Positions 1 through 17,700 of a stretch of DNA of 64,000 nucleotides are shown here, in pieces; within the stretch, counting starts at the first letter, position 1, and the number at the start of each line of letters is the position of its first letter. The DNA is taken from the NCBI GenBank assembly GCA_000499405.2, contig HG738137.1, forward strand, positions 27,959,756-28,023,755. Reading direction: 5' to 3'. Both the position numbers and the translations under genes were made by a program. The DNA is from Onchocerca volvulus (taxonomy: Eukaryota; Nematoda; Chromadorea; Rhabditida; Onchocercidae). Under the pieces are notes generated by a model. It did no database searches and was not told the DNA's origin. It worked only from the letters and a program-made list of their open reading frames with translations.

Positions 1-3000
1 AATAAGATAATTTTTTTTGCTAAGCTTAAAGCTATTATCCTAAATCAATTACAGTATCCAAGTTAACTTACGATATTCCAACTGTTTTACTGTATCAAGA
101 CTAATCTACTGTAATCAAATCAATTTATTATTTCAAACTGATTTTCTATTAAATTTTTATTTCTGTTTTATACTAAACTTCGCTTGTGAATCGCGGATTA
201 TGCTCTCATTTTGTAGTAAGTTTTCATTTTTTGCTTTTTGAATTTTTTTTTTTCGGTTGCAATTTTGTTAGCCATCAGATTGTTTTGCTCTGAGCGAATT
301 GATAACGCTAGTCATATGATAGCAATTATTAAATGGAATGATGGAACTGTTTACAGCATAGATTTTTCGTTTTTCCACCTTAGGATCAATAAACATTCTT
401 ATCAAATTGATTGTCTAATCAACAAGATATGTGTTAAACGAGATGATCAGATGGTTCTTTTGAATCTTTCCGGACAATGCTTGCGATTGTGCCGGATCAC
501 TTTTGAAATCTTATCAAATAGTTCTTCTAACTAAACAAATATTTCGTGTAGGTAGCAAATGGAGAAAATTTAAGATAATTGTTTATGTCTGGTCAATAAT
601 TCAGCTAATGCTACTTGTTTATTCTTAATAAATTGAGCAAAAATTATGATTTTGCGAAGTTATAGGAAAAAAAAGTTGAAGAAAAGTAGAATTCAGGTAA
701 GCAGGAATAAAAATAGATTGTTTTTAAATTAGCCTTTAGAATTCATCTGTCCATGGAAAAAAGTAAAATTTCCGATTCTTTTGAAACAAAAAGAATCGGA
801 TAATTGTTATCTTTCCGCCGATTAATCATAAAATGGATGAGAATTGAAAACATTAAAGAAAAAAATTCGTGTAAGAAAAGATTGGAAAATGAGTGAAAAA
901 AAAGAGTATTAAATATTAACAATAAAATTAAACTGAAATACCGTCGCAAATTTAATTGATCAGCTTCTAATTTAAAATGTGAAACTCTATAAATTAAAAT
1001 TTTCTATATTTTAGTTAAAAATTTCATTTATCACAATTTATTGATCATCCTCACTCCATCATAATTATTAATTTGATTAATTGGATAGATGGAAATAAAT
1101 CATCAGATCTTTGCATTAATAGTAAATTAAATTTTTCTTTTTTCTCCCTTCTCTTATTTTACAATAAAAAATAAATAAATAATGTAAATTGAAAGTGTTA
1201 ATGTTAAATTTGTGTTAAATTTAAAACTGCAAAAAAGAAGTGTATGAAATTAAAGTTGAACTAGGATCAATGAGTAATCGAAATAAGGTTAAACCTGCAT
1301 ATTTAATTAATGTCGATTATGTAATGGGATAATTATGATAATTAATCTAATTATGTTAATTACGATAATTAAACGAATCCTTAAATTCAAAAAAGTTTTT
1401 GCATATTCGAAATCTTAACAGAATAATTAAATAGAATTGTGAATTGAAAAATAAATATCAGTACCTTTTTTAGTTTTGAGAGCAACGATCGGCATCTTAC
1501 TGTCTTCTTTTTGCCCATTAAAATGAATTTTTACGATAACCAATAAATCAATATCAATAGGATCAATGTGAGAGAAAGCGAAAGACTTTTATTGAAATGA
1601 ACGCTCAGGATATTAAACTATACCTAATATAATTTCTAAATTTTATCAGGTCAACAAGTTTGCTTTATCATTATGACCTTATTAAGTTGATGGCAAATGT
1701 TAAAAATTGATGATTTTCAGCCAAAGGTTAGTAGATTTTATCATTTAATTTTTATTATTATCGTACATTCTTGTCCAGCTACGAATTTCCACAACTATGT
1801 TTATTTTATTCCAGATGTTCTTAACCATTATTCCAATAATATTTTCTAAGAAGTATAGAAATTGTTGCTGAAAATTTAACCTTCCTTTAATCTTAACAGT
1901 TATCAATTTTTATTGATCTGATTATTCGGACCAGAAATAATTATCCAGAATATTTCGAAAAATTATGATAGCATAGTTAATTCTAAAATATCGGAGATGA
2001 ACTTAACGGGAAAACAGCAGGTGGTCATTAAATAATTAATTGGACCAGTTTTTGTTGACATTGATCATAATAACTAATTAATCGTTGACATTTGCATTAT
2101 TGCCATTATCAATCAAATAGACAAGTTTATCAAAACTTAAAACCTGTCAGAAGTTGTGATAATGAGAAATGATAATTTAGATTTGAAAATACTGCAATTT
2201 TTACAAACTAGAAGTCATTTTGACATATATTATTAAGAATAATTCCTAAATTTTATCGACTTTTGTCAATGAAAATTTCAAATTTCGGAATTATATCAGT
2301 TATTTGTCTTCTTACATTTTCTCCGTAATTTATCTTAAGATAACAAATATTTTATTATTGAATTAACTTTTGCTGTTTATCAAATTTTCCTCCTAAAATT
2401 ATTATTAATATTAAATTTATCGCTTTCTTTTTTCCAAAAAAAGGAAAAAAAAAGGAATATTTGGATCATTTTTTTTCTTTTTGTCTTATTGTTATTAATG
2501 TAGCAAATGTTATGAAAAATTAGAATATAAATATATGAATAAGCAATAAACAATGAAATTATTGAAGTTATATTCCTAAATTAGAGATATTTAATTGTTT
2601 AATTGATTATTTGAAAAAATTCGTAATCTAACCCTTTATTATTAATAGAAACTTATATATGGAGGACATTACTGTAACAAAGATGTGTCATATAAAGTAA
2701 ACTTTGTAAATACTAATGAAATCATCAGAAGGGTTTTTTTCTTGGTTATTTTAAGTACTTTCTATGATTGGAAAAGTCCTTTTCTACTGAACTTTCCATT
2801 TTTGTTTATGGACTACACAATTTCGATTTGCTGAAAAAAAATTCTTTTCGATGTAGATTTTTGGCGACTAAATAAAAATATATTTTATAAAATATTTCAA
2901 TAACTTTTCTTTTGAGCGAGTGATTCCATCTTTTATCGTATATCCTAACATCAAGTTTTATATGTATTTAAATATATTCAAAAAATCTGAAAAAATATTT

Positions 3001-3116
3001 TGATTATGAATTTGTTCGAGAAAAGACAAGAAAAAAATGATGAATTTATGTCAATTTTACTTATTTCAAGGAATTAAGAATTAAATTATGGGTATCTTCT
3101 GCTTAATATAATTCAG
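1..3116. other. AT-rich flank upstream of the first gene
   Basis: Nothing in this stretch is a confident gene. It is dominated by A/T runs and short open frames. The one patch that looks different is about 270-534 (separate entry). An upstream exon of the 3.1-10 kb gene could lie here, because the first recognised exon of that gene opens with a partial codon after a good TTCAG acceptor. I could not identify that exon. Confidence 0.5.
317..534 (+). CDS. hypothetical ORF patch, possibly a terminal exon
   Basis: An open plus-strand frame runs from about 238 to a TAA at 532-534. It has no ATG before 317, so if real it is more likely an exon entered from an acceptor such as the CATCAG near 280. 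The ATG at 317 would give about 72 residues (MIAIIKWNDGTVYS...). The patch has visibly more G and C and more mixed amino acids than its surroundings. I do not recognise a family. It may be the 3' exon of a gene that starts left of the window, or chance. Confidence 0.2.
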
Positions 3117-9963
<6,847 letters not shown>

Positions 9964-10076
9964 ATATGGAAAAAAAAATCGATCAATTAATGGTGCTGTT
10001 ATCAGTATCGAAAATATTTGAATGATTTTATCGATAGTTTAATGTACGAAAAACGGAAAAAAAAATTATTGTTATT

Positions 10077-10082
10077 AATAAA
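10077..10082 (+). terminator. AATAAA polyadenylation signal of the beta-rich gene
   Basis: An exact AATAAA lies 114 nt beyond the TAA at 9963 and is followed by a U-rich run. It is the nearest exact hexamer downstream of the stop and supports 9963 as the real end of the gene. Confidence 0.5.
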
Positions 10083-12218
10083 TTTTTTTTTCTTATTTCT
10101 TTTTTGCGAAATTCCAAAAGAAATTGTACGATGTATTTATAAAAAAAAAAAGAAAAAGAAAAAAAAATGGCGAAACATCGGATAAATTGAAAAAAATTCT
10201 TATAAAAGGAACAACCGATGAACATTTTGTTGATTGTTATCAACCTTACTTTCTTTCTTTTTTTTTTGTTGCTTTTTTCTCTTTAGATATTTATCAATTT
10301 TGCTAAAAATTATTTAAAATCCTATTTTTTTTATAATGTTCAACAATGAAAATGAGGTAAAAAAGAAATTGTTAAAAATCGAAGTCGAAACATGTAAAAG
10401 TTATAGATTATTTGTTCCTTAATTATTCATTAATTAGTATTATAAAATAAATACTATGCTTTATCTTATTACTATGACTTAATCATTTACTGGCAAATTT
10501 TGATTTTATCAATATAATTTTATCAGTATTTTAAAATAACTGAGACTTATCATTTTATTATTGTCATCTTCTTATTAAATTATTAGCAAAAATTTTGTGG
10601 TATTTCGAATAATTCTTATGCCAATATTTTCATTTCACTTTTTAATATATTTTAATTGCCTTCTTTATTAAGCCTTAGTTAGTGGATAGAATTCCATTTT
10701 TATTCCATAATGTGTTTTATCTGGTTTATGCATTTGTTGCCAATTTTTTGAGCAGTATTGTCTGTTTTATCTTAATTAAAAAAGAATAGTAATAAGTTAA
10801 AATTGAAAAAAAAATTCAATAATTTTTTTATTCAGTTTGAAAATTCTGTGAATTTAACAAATATTCATTATCAATCAAATAGTAATTAGTACATTAATTA
10901 TAATTAAAACGCAATTTCATTTATTCTCCATTGAGCTTAATATTAGAACAGCAGAATGAATAATAACCAAAATATTTGAAAAATGCGTTCCATGTTCCTC
11001 CTTTTGCTGTTATGCTTTAATTTATCCAATTAAATCTTTCGTAATAAAACAGCCAGTCTGTTTGTTAATTATAATCAATGATATTATGCAGTGATTTGTG
11101 ATAAATTGGTATTATCGAATTTATAACATTCTTAGTGAATGAATTCATCAACAAGTAAGCTTTGAATAATTTTTGATCACTTTTTCGGATACTTCCTTCC
11201 GGATACGAAATCATTCCATTTTTCGAATTCTTTTCTCCGGATATGAAGACCACTCAATTCTAATGATATATTACTGCTTATTCCTTTTAGGTTTCCTTTT
11301 TTTTCAAAATAACGCAGATTAGAATAGTATTTTTTTATTAATTAAGATGGTATGAACAATTAGTAAAATAATTAGGTATTCAATCAGCCAAAATTAGTTT
11401 CTGGAAATAACAATTTTGCGGATTAAATATTCGTTATTCTCAAATGATTTCAATATAAGAGATTAAATTAATTGAAATTATTACACTAATATTTGATCCG
11501 TTCTTAAGGTTTGCTCTACATGCAATTTATTTTAAAAATTTACAAAATAAAATGTAAATTCTTTATTCTTTAAAAATTTATTCCGAATAACAAGATGTAA
11601 AGTAGTAAAAAATAAAATTTTCTGATTTTTTAGACAATTCTTCTATTTAAATTTCTATATGAAATTAATGATATAGAATAACTGACATGGGTAAGTTAAT
11701 TGGAAACATAGATAAGCCGAATTATAGTTATAAAATGCAATCTTGGGAAAATTATTATGATTATCAGTATTTAATTATAGCTATTAATTTAAGATGAGTA
11801 ATCACATTTGGCAGTTCTAAGAAAATAATTAATTTGTTGTCTGAAAAAAATTATCAGAAAATTATCAGATAATGTTAGGTATTATTATGAACTATAATTT
11901 TTGGAAAGCATAAGAACGAGCTATTTATTAAGTTAATATTTAGTGTTTACTATTTAGTATTTACGACCATCAATTGATAAGAACTTTATACATAATTATC
12001 AATCATAGGATAGAACTTGATCTACAAATGACTTATAGAAATGAACTTTTCATCTACAGATGAATCCACGGAAATCAATTTATGATAAGCTTAGTCTTTT
12101 CAGTGATGCTTTTATTTAGTCATTAGCTGCACTTAGCCATCGTTCGCGCGCCGTAGAGCCACTCTATATCAATAAAAATGTCCGCTCATTTACTTTTATC
12201 TTTCACAGGTGTGAAGAT

Positions 12219-12656
12219 GAAAAAAAGTTAGTATATCTATATAAAAACACTCGTTTACTCGAATGCAAAAAAACCAATCAATCAATCATTGGTTCAAAAT
12301 TTCAAATCAATCGATGAAGAACTTGAAATCAAAAGCAAAATGAACATTTATATTTTTATTTATATAGATTATTTGTCACTGTTATCTAGCAGTGAATCAA
12401 TAATTGGTTGACCTCAACTTATTTATCTCTTAATCGGAACGTTTTGGCGGGAAACATGTTTATCTTTACGGTGTTTTGGCGGTAAATATGTATATTCTTA
12501 CGGACAGGAAAAAAAAAAGTAGGTATATCTATATGAAAACACTCGCGTATTCAAATGTAACGTTGTATCAAAATTTCAAAGCAATCGAAGAAGAACTTGA
12601 AATGTTGTGTCAAAAGCTATAACGAACATTTACATTTTCATTTGTATGGATTATTT
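12219..12656. repeat. diverged direct duplication, two ~150-bp copies
   Basis: Copy 1 (about 12219-12374) and copy 2 (about 12508-12656) share the same order of motifs: GTATATCTATAT, AAAACACTCG, ATTTCAAA-CAATCGA, GAAGAACTTGAAAT, GAACATTTA and GATTATTT. Between them are two related shorter units with GTTTTGGCGG followed by AAACATGTTTAT or TAAATATGTATA (about 12440-12503). The whole block looks like a local tandem expansion that has since diverged. Confidence 0.75.
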
Positions 12657-13068
12657 CCTATTTTTTTCAAAAAATGAATTAGAGGCGAAAAAGGAGATAA
12701 TTTATATTTTTCTCTAAAATAACAAAAATCATAAGATATAAAAATGTTTAAAAATAAACTGTCTGGTTTTTTGCATTCTTAAAAATAGAAACAAAACTTA
12801 AAAGCATCTGAAGAAGCAATTAATGTTTCAGTTATAATTATTTCTCGCATATCAAAATGCTCCGATATATTATGCTATTATTGAACAGTTCTTTGTTATT
12901 AAAATTTTTTGAAGAATTTTTTTGACAACAATTCAATGTTGATATGTTTTACTTGAAAAATCTATTCAAATTTGCTAAATTTTTAACATTTGCACAATTA
13001 TTGCAGAATAATACATTCTTGTTAATGAATGTATGCCATTATAATATATATCATATATTATACATATG

Positions 13069-13119
13069 CATTTAATATACATCCACTAATAAACATAATT
13101 AGTGGATGTGTATTAAATG
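13069..13119. repeat. inverted repeat, 22-bp arms, 7-nt loop
   Basis: The left arm 13069-13090 and the right arm 13098-13119 are reverse complements with one mismatch, around the loop AAACATA. The transcript would fold into a near-perfect hairpin. A related third copy of the arm (GATGTATATTAAAT) lies near 13164-13177, so the arm sequence is locally repeated. Confidence 0.9.
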
Positions 13120-13499
13120 TCGGAATTTGATTTAAATGAGTACATGACAAATATTAAGATTTAATCTGATAGATGTATATTAAATATCGATTTATTGCAA
13201 AAACCATATCTGATATCTTATATCAGTTCTGATATCATTTAAATACTCGAAACTATTACGTATAGCTAATATTTAGTAATTGTTTAGTTTGTATTACAAT
13301 TTGAAATTGAGATTGAAGATGTCAATTATCAGTTTTGCTGATGTGCACCTCGCCATCAAATTATGCATTGAGATTCGAGATTACTTTATAAAATATTGAA
13401 AAATGTATACTTGATGCATAACTTCGATTGCAGAATATATGACAGCAAAATTGATGCTAAATATCTAGCCAAACTGATCATCATTATCGAATAAATTAA

Positions 13500-13765
13500 T
13501 GTGAGAATCGAGAGCAGTGTAAGATGCTTTTGTTGTCGAGATTGGTGTCTCAAATGCTTGTGTCTCAAGATAACTATCAGATGTTAATACTTTCCAGATT
13601 GATATCAGATACTTGTTCGTTCGATATTGGTGTTAATCGAGATTGATGTCAATATCAAATGCTTGTGCATCTGAGATAGATGTCAGATATTTGCGCCTTC
13701 CAGAATGATGTTAGATTTTCATGCCTTCGGAATTGATGTCAAATATTTGTATCTTCGAGATTGGT
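13500..13765. repeat. degenerate ~28-30 bp tandem array
   Basis: Repeated variants of CTTCGAGATTGATGTCAGATATTTGTG occur head to tail, with shared cores GATTG-TGTC and AAATGCTTGTG or ATATTTGTG. I count roughly eight to nine diverged copies. Weaker copies may extend upstream to about 13310. The open frame on the minus strand here is a by-product of the repeat. Confidence 0.75.
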
Positions 13766-14204
13766 AAATAGAATCTATTAAATGAAAAGAATTAGTAGAG
13801 TCTTCTACTATTTAAAGTTTGTCTTCCGATAAATTAACTCTTACTGCTTGCAACAAAAATCATTTTAAAATATACCATATTTTTATGATTTTTCTACAAT
13901 TGTTCGATTAATTGCCACCTAAATTTCACTAAAATTGAGCTAATTTAATAAATTGATTAAAATCTCAACAAATCCAAGTTCTCTTACCAACAACCTTCCT
14001 GATAACAGATAGTTTAATCAGAATTCAAATCTCATGCAACCTGGAATTTTCGCCCTTTTTCTCTTGCTAATTCATTAACTCTATGCTATTTTTCAATTCT
14101 ATCTGTCTCTCACCAACTAATTGATTGATTTATCCAATTACTAAAAAATTTCTATATCACACTAATCCCCCTTTTCTCCTAAAATACGTACTCTTTCGTC
14201 GGTG

Positions 14205-14210
14205 TATAAA
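14205..14210 (+). promoter_or_regulatory. possible TATA box of DHX34
   Basis: TATAAA followed by a GC-richer stretch (CACTGCTCGGGCTTAGC) sits about 500 bp upstream of the DHX34 start codon, in the only compositionally distinct sequence before the gene. This is a weak inference, because worm promoters often lack TATA boxes and the transcript may instead be trans-spliced at 14705. Confidence 0.2.
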
Positions 14211-14694
14211 TCACTGCTCGGGCTTAGCATAGAGAATTGCACGGGAGTTTTCCTGTTCCTTTCCTTGTCGCGTTAATTGTTGAATTTCTGGTATGGACTA
14301 GTTTTAATTTCCATTTCTGATTTTAGGTTTTTGGATTTTGTTTTCACATGAGTTAATTAAGTTTTAAGAGCCAACTTTCGATTCTTTCAGATTTCAATTT
14401 TGCTTAAATCAAATCAATTTGGATATCTGGGATGGAACATCAGTTTAGAAAATTTCCCAAACTTTAATTTATTTTAGTTCTACCTTTAGTTTTATCCCTT
14501 CAAATTGTTACTCGGTTTAAGTAATTTTTAAATTACGAGCTCAGGTTTGAGTGTGATTTCATTCTTTGACTTCATTTTAAGTTTTTTAAATATCAAGTTG
14601 ATATCTAATTCAGTTTCCATTTTAAATTTATTTCTTGCAATCTTTACTTTATTCTTTTGTTGCACAATTGAAAGATGATTTCGAAAAATTTATT

Positions 14695-14705
14695 TCTTTT
14701 TGCAG
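14695..14705 (+). promoter_or_regulatory. 3' splice acceptor just before the DHX34 start (possible SL site)
   Basis: TCTTTTTGCAG ends 19 nt before the in-frame ATG at 14725. An acceptor this close to a start codon is typical of spliced-leader trans-splicing in nematodes, although an untranslated 5' exon joined in cis would look the same. Confidence 0.5.
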
Positions 14706-14724
14706 AACAAAATTTACGAATGGA

Positions 14725-17700
14725 ATGAATTCTGATTTGGAACTTCATTATGGCCGTTTGCGCCGATTCTTCTTTGGTGATGAGCCATGGAAAATAGCTG
14801 CGAAGGATTCAGATATCGAAAAACTTTTCCGAAAATTCTTCTCGAAATTGCAAATTAAACTTCAGAGGTTCTGTTTTTCTTTTTGTCCCATTTCTTCTTA
14901 TGAAAAACTTTTTTAGCTTTAATTTTTGCTCCAAGAGTTTTGTTCTATTAAATTCAGTACCTCTTATCATCTTACTTTCCGAGTCCGATTGATAACAATT
15001 TCACGGCTACCAAAGTTACTGGGATAATATCCTCAGGATTTTTTGATTTTTTTCTTTCAGTCAATAGCAGCAGAAGTTTGGAAATATGTTATATAGCAAA
15101 AATGCTTGTCAACCATTCAAACTTTCAATTATTATCTTCATTGCTGAATAATGTAGTTATTATTCAGTGACATATTTGTTTCGGAATTATCATCAACATT
15201 GTAAAATTATCAGAATTAGCATTTCTAATCTGCTTTTACTATTTTGAAATCTAAAATTTATTTTGTTTTATTTTTATCAATTCCAGTTTTTCGAGATATT
15301 TTATCAATTGTGTTTTTACATTGGAATGTAATTAATTGTCGCAGTTATTTATACATTGCAGGAAGAAGGAACATGAGCAGCAGAATGAAGAAGACGTTAT
15401 TGCATCATCAAGTAGCATTCTGGATATTCCGGATAGCTCCAAATTTTCGCGTCATCACACGACTCGTTTAGCTGTGGATATTCGGGAAAAAGATGATCTT
15501 GAATTGAGAGAAGTAAATCATTTATGTATTATTTGGTTTTAAAACTTTTATCAAATTTTATACTGTTTTTGAAACTTTGTGCTGGCTTATTACTAGTCTG
15601 AAAGCTTACTTTAAAATTTATTTGTTTATGCTCCTTTCGGTTTATTTTTAGATATATTCTTTTTTTTTAAAAAACTTTTTCGTTTTATCCATGTTTAATT
15701 TACTTAGTTGTCAGCCTTAGCTTATTACATTGATGTTATCGCCGCTATTTAAACCATTTTTTAATATATTTCAGTCAAAGAAAGAGTACAAGTCATGAAT
15801 TTATCCAGATTATACATATTTCAGGTCCCGGAACATGTCTTATCCGAATATACCTTTGCCCTTTCATCCTTTATTGCTTACGAAAATCGAATGAAATTCA
15901 ATCAGTTACGACGGTTACGTGCTTCCCAGAAAAATCTACCTATTTGGGAAAAACGTAACGAAATTTTGGAAACTCTTCAAAATGTTAGTGTTTGATAATA
16001 ATAATTTCTTTTAAAGGGCCAAAAAAAAAAAAAAAATATAAATTGCGTAAAAGAAGTGAAATAGAACTATTAATTTTGGTATCGAAATCAGTAAATAATA
16101 TTTTGTGACTAGTGGGATTACTTAAAATTTTAAATATCTCGGTAGTTATTCTAATATCTTTAAAATTTAGAACGATAACTTATTTCAATACTTCATCCAT
16201 ATGCGTTGTACATTGTATATATTCGGAAAAGTTTATTTCAGGTAAAAGTTCTTCTTATTGCTGGCGATACAGGTTGTGGAAAAAGTACTCAGGTATATTT
16301 TTATGTTTTTCCTGATGTATAATATCAAATTCTTCTATCTGAATTTCAAAAAAGTGAGACAGTTTTATTTTCAGGTACCACAATATCTTCTGGATGCAGG
16401 CTATGATCGCATCGCCTGTACGCAGCCACGTCGCATTGCAGCAATAGCTCTTGCTCGACGGGTTGCCTATGAAACATTGAATGAATATGGAAGTAGGATT
16501 GCTTATCAAATACGATTCGAGAAAACACGTACATCAAGAACTCGGCTGTTATTCGTCACCGAAGGACTACTTCTAAGACAGTTGCAGTCCGATCCGGAAC
16601 TCAATCGGTATAATGTATGGAATTTTTTGTTGTGTTCCTTCATTCTTATTTAATGCTTTATTTTCTTAGTTCAGATTATAGGAATCAATAATGAATGATT
16701 ATGTGTCAGTCTAAAATGTGATCAATGCTTTTAAATAATTCATTGAATAGATTCATTATCATTTAAAATGCTTGTACTCTGCAACAAATTTTTAGCAGTC
16801 TATCTACTCTCCTCATTATTAATGACCATTCCTAAATGTATATCCGTGATTATGTAAGTAATTTATTTTAAAAAGCTTGTTTGTCATTTTCATTAGATCA
16901 CATTTTAGATCATTATATTGGATGAAATTCATGAACGTAATTTATCGGGCGATTTTTTGTTAGGACTACTTCGCGACTTAGTACGAAGGCGAGATGATTT
17001 GAAACTAATTTTGATGAGTGCTACTGTCAATTTGGAATTGTTTCAGAATTATTTTGAAAATACTCCAGTTATAAAAGTATTTTTTTGAAGACTTTAAAAT
17101 ATCTTTAAAAATTTTTTACCTCCACTGACTCATAGAAATCTTCAGATAATGTACACCTGTTTCGTTGAAATCAATTAAGACTTTTATTTTCATTTTTATT
17201 TTCATCTATCTAAATTATCTGGCTCTTTTGATATTAAGCAAATCTATCCATGATTATTTGCAGAGAATATTTTCGTCCATCTTTAGATCTCGTCTACTCT
17301 TCCTATTGTTCAACCGAAATATTTGTGGCCTGAAAGCTGCCAAATTTTTTTTTTTCTTTTTTTTTTTTTAGGTAGCTGGCCGCCTTTACCCTATTGAGCT
17401 GAAATATATGCCGATAAAAGAGCACGATCAATACGAATCGGAAAAGAAGAAAACGAAAATTGACGCGGGACCATATCTTAATGTAAGTTGTTTATTCTCA
17501 TTTGAAAATATTATTCTTGCATCTTAGTGTTTTTCAACAGGATAGTCCATTTCGTACATTGTCAGTTTGAGAAAATGAAGCATAATCAACCGGTGAATTC
17601 AGATGTTTACACATCTTCTGAAAGATGTTTATGGTGCCATTCGGCAACCATTTTCTTTAATCTTCAGATATTTAGCTTTTTCCTTTCAATTTTCCATCTC

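Larger units (their letters stand above)
9964..14705. other. intergenic region between the beta-rich gene and DHX34
   Basis: No supported gene is seen in this 4.7 kb. It contains a duplicated segment (12219-12656), a 22-bp-arm hairpin (13069-13119), a degenerate tandem array (about 13500-13765), a short GC-rich island near 12140-12160, and a GC-richer stretch at 14190-14290 that may be the DHX34 promoter or 5' leader. A coding-looking fragment near 10165-10250 (plus strand, GETSDKLKKILIKGTTDEH) has no good splice sites and was not called. Confidence 0.5.

Noticed and set aside
11065..11253. Minus-strand 62-residue frame (MVFISGEKNSKNGM...)
   Set aside because: A short pair of CCGGATA repeats explains the composition; no gene context.
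13386..13568. Minus-strand 60-residue open frame
   Set aside because: It overlaps the degenerate tandem array and has no splice or homology support.
14190..14300. A GC-rich stretch that might be an snRNA or spliced-leader RNA gene
   Set aside because: ATCACTGCTCGGGCTTA recalls the 5' end of U2 and AATTTCTGG recalls an Sm site, but the remainder matches no snRNA or SL RNA I know and no closing stems are evident.
15775..15800. TTTCAG acceptor at 15774 as the start of the third DHX34 exon
   Set aside because: The frame hits TGA after seven codons; the acceptor at 15824 continues the conserved frame in phase.
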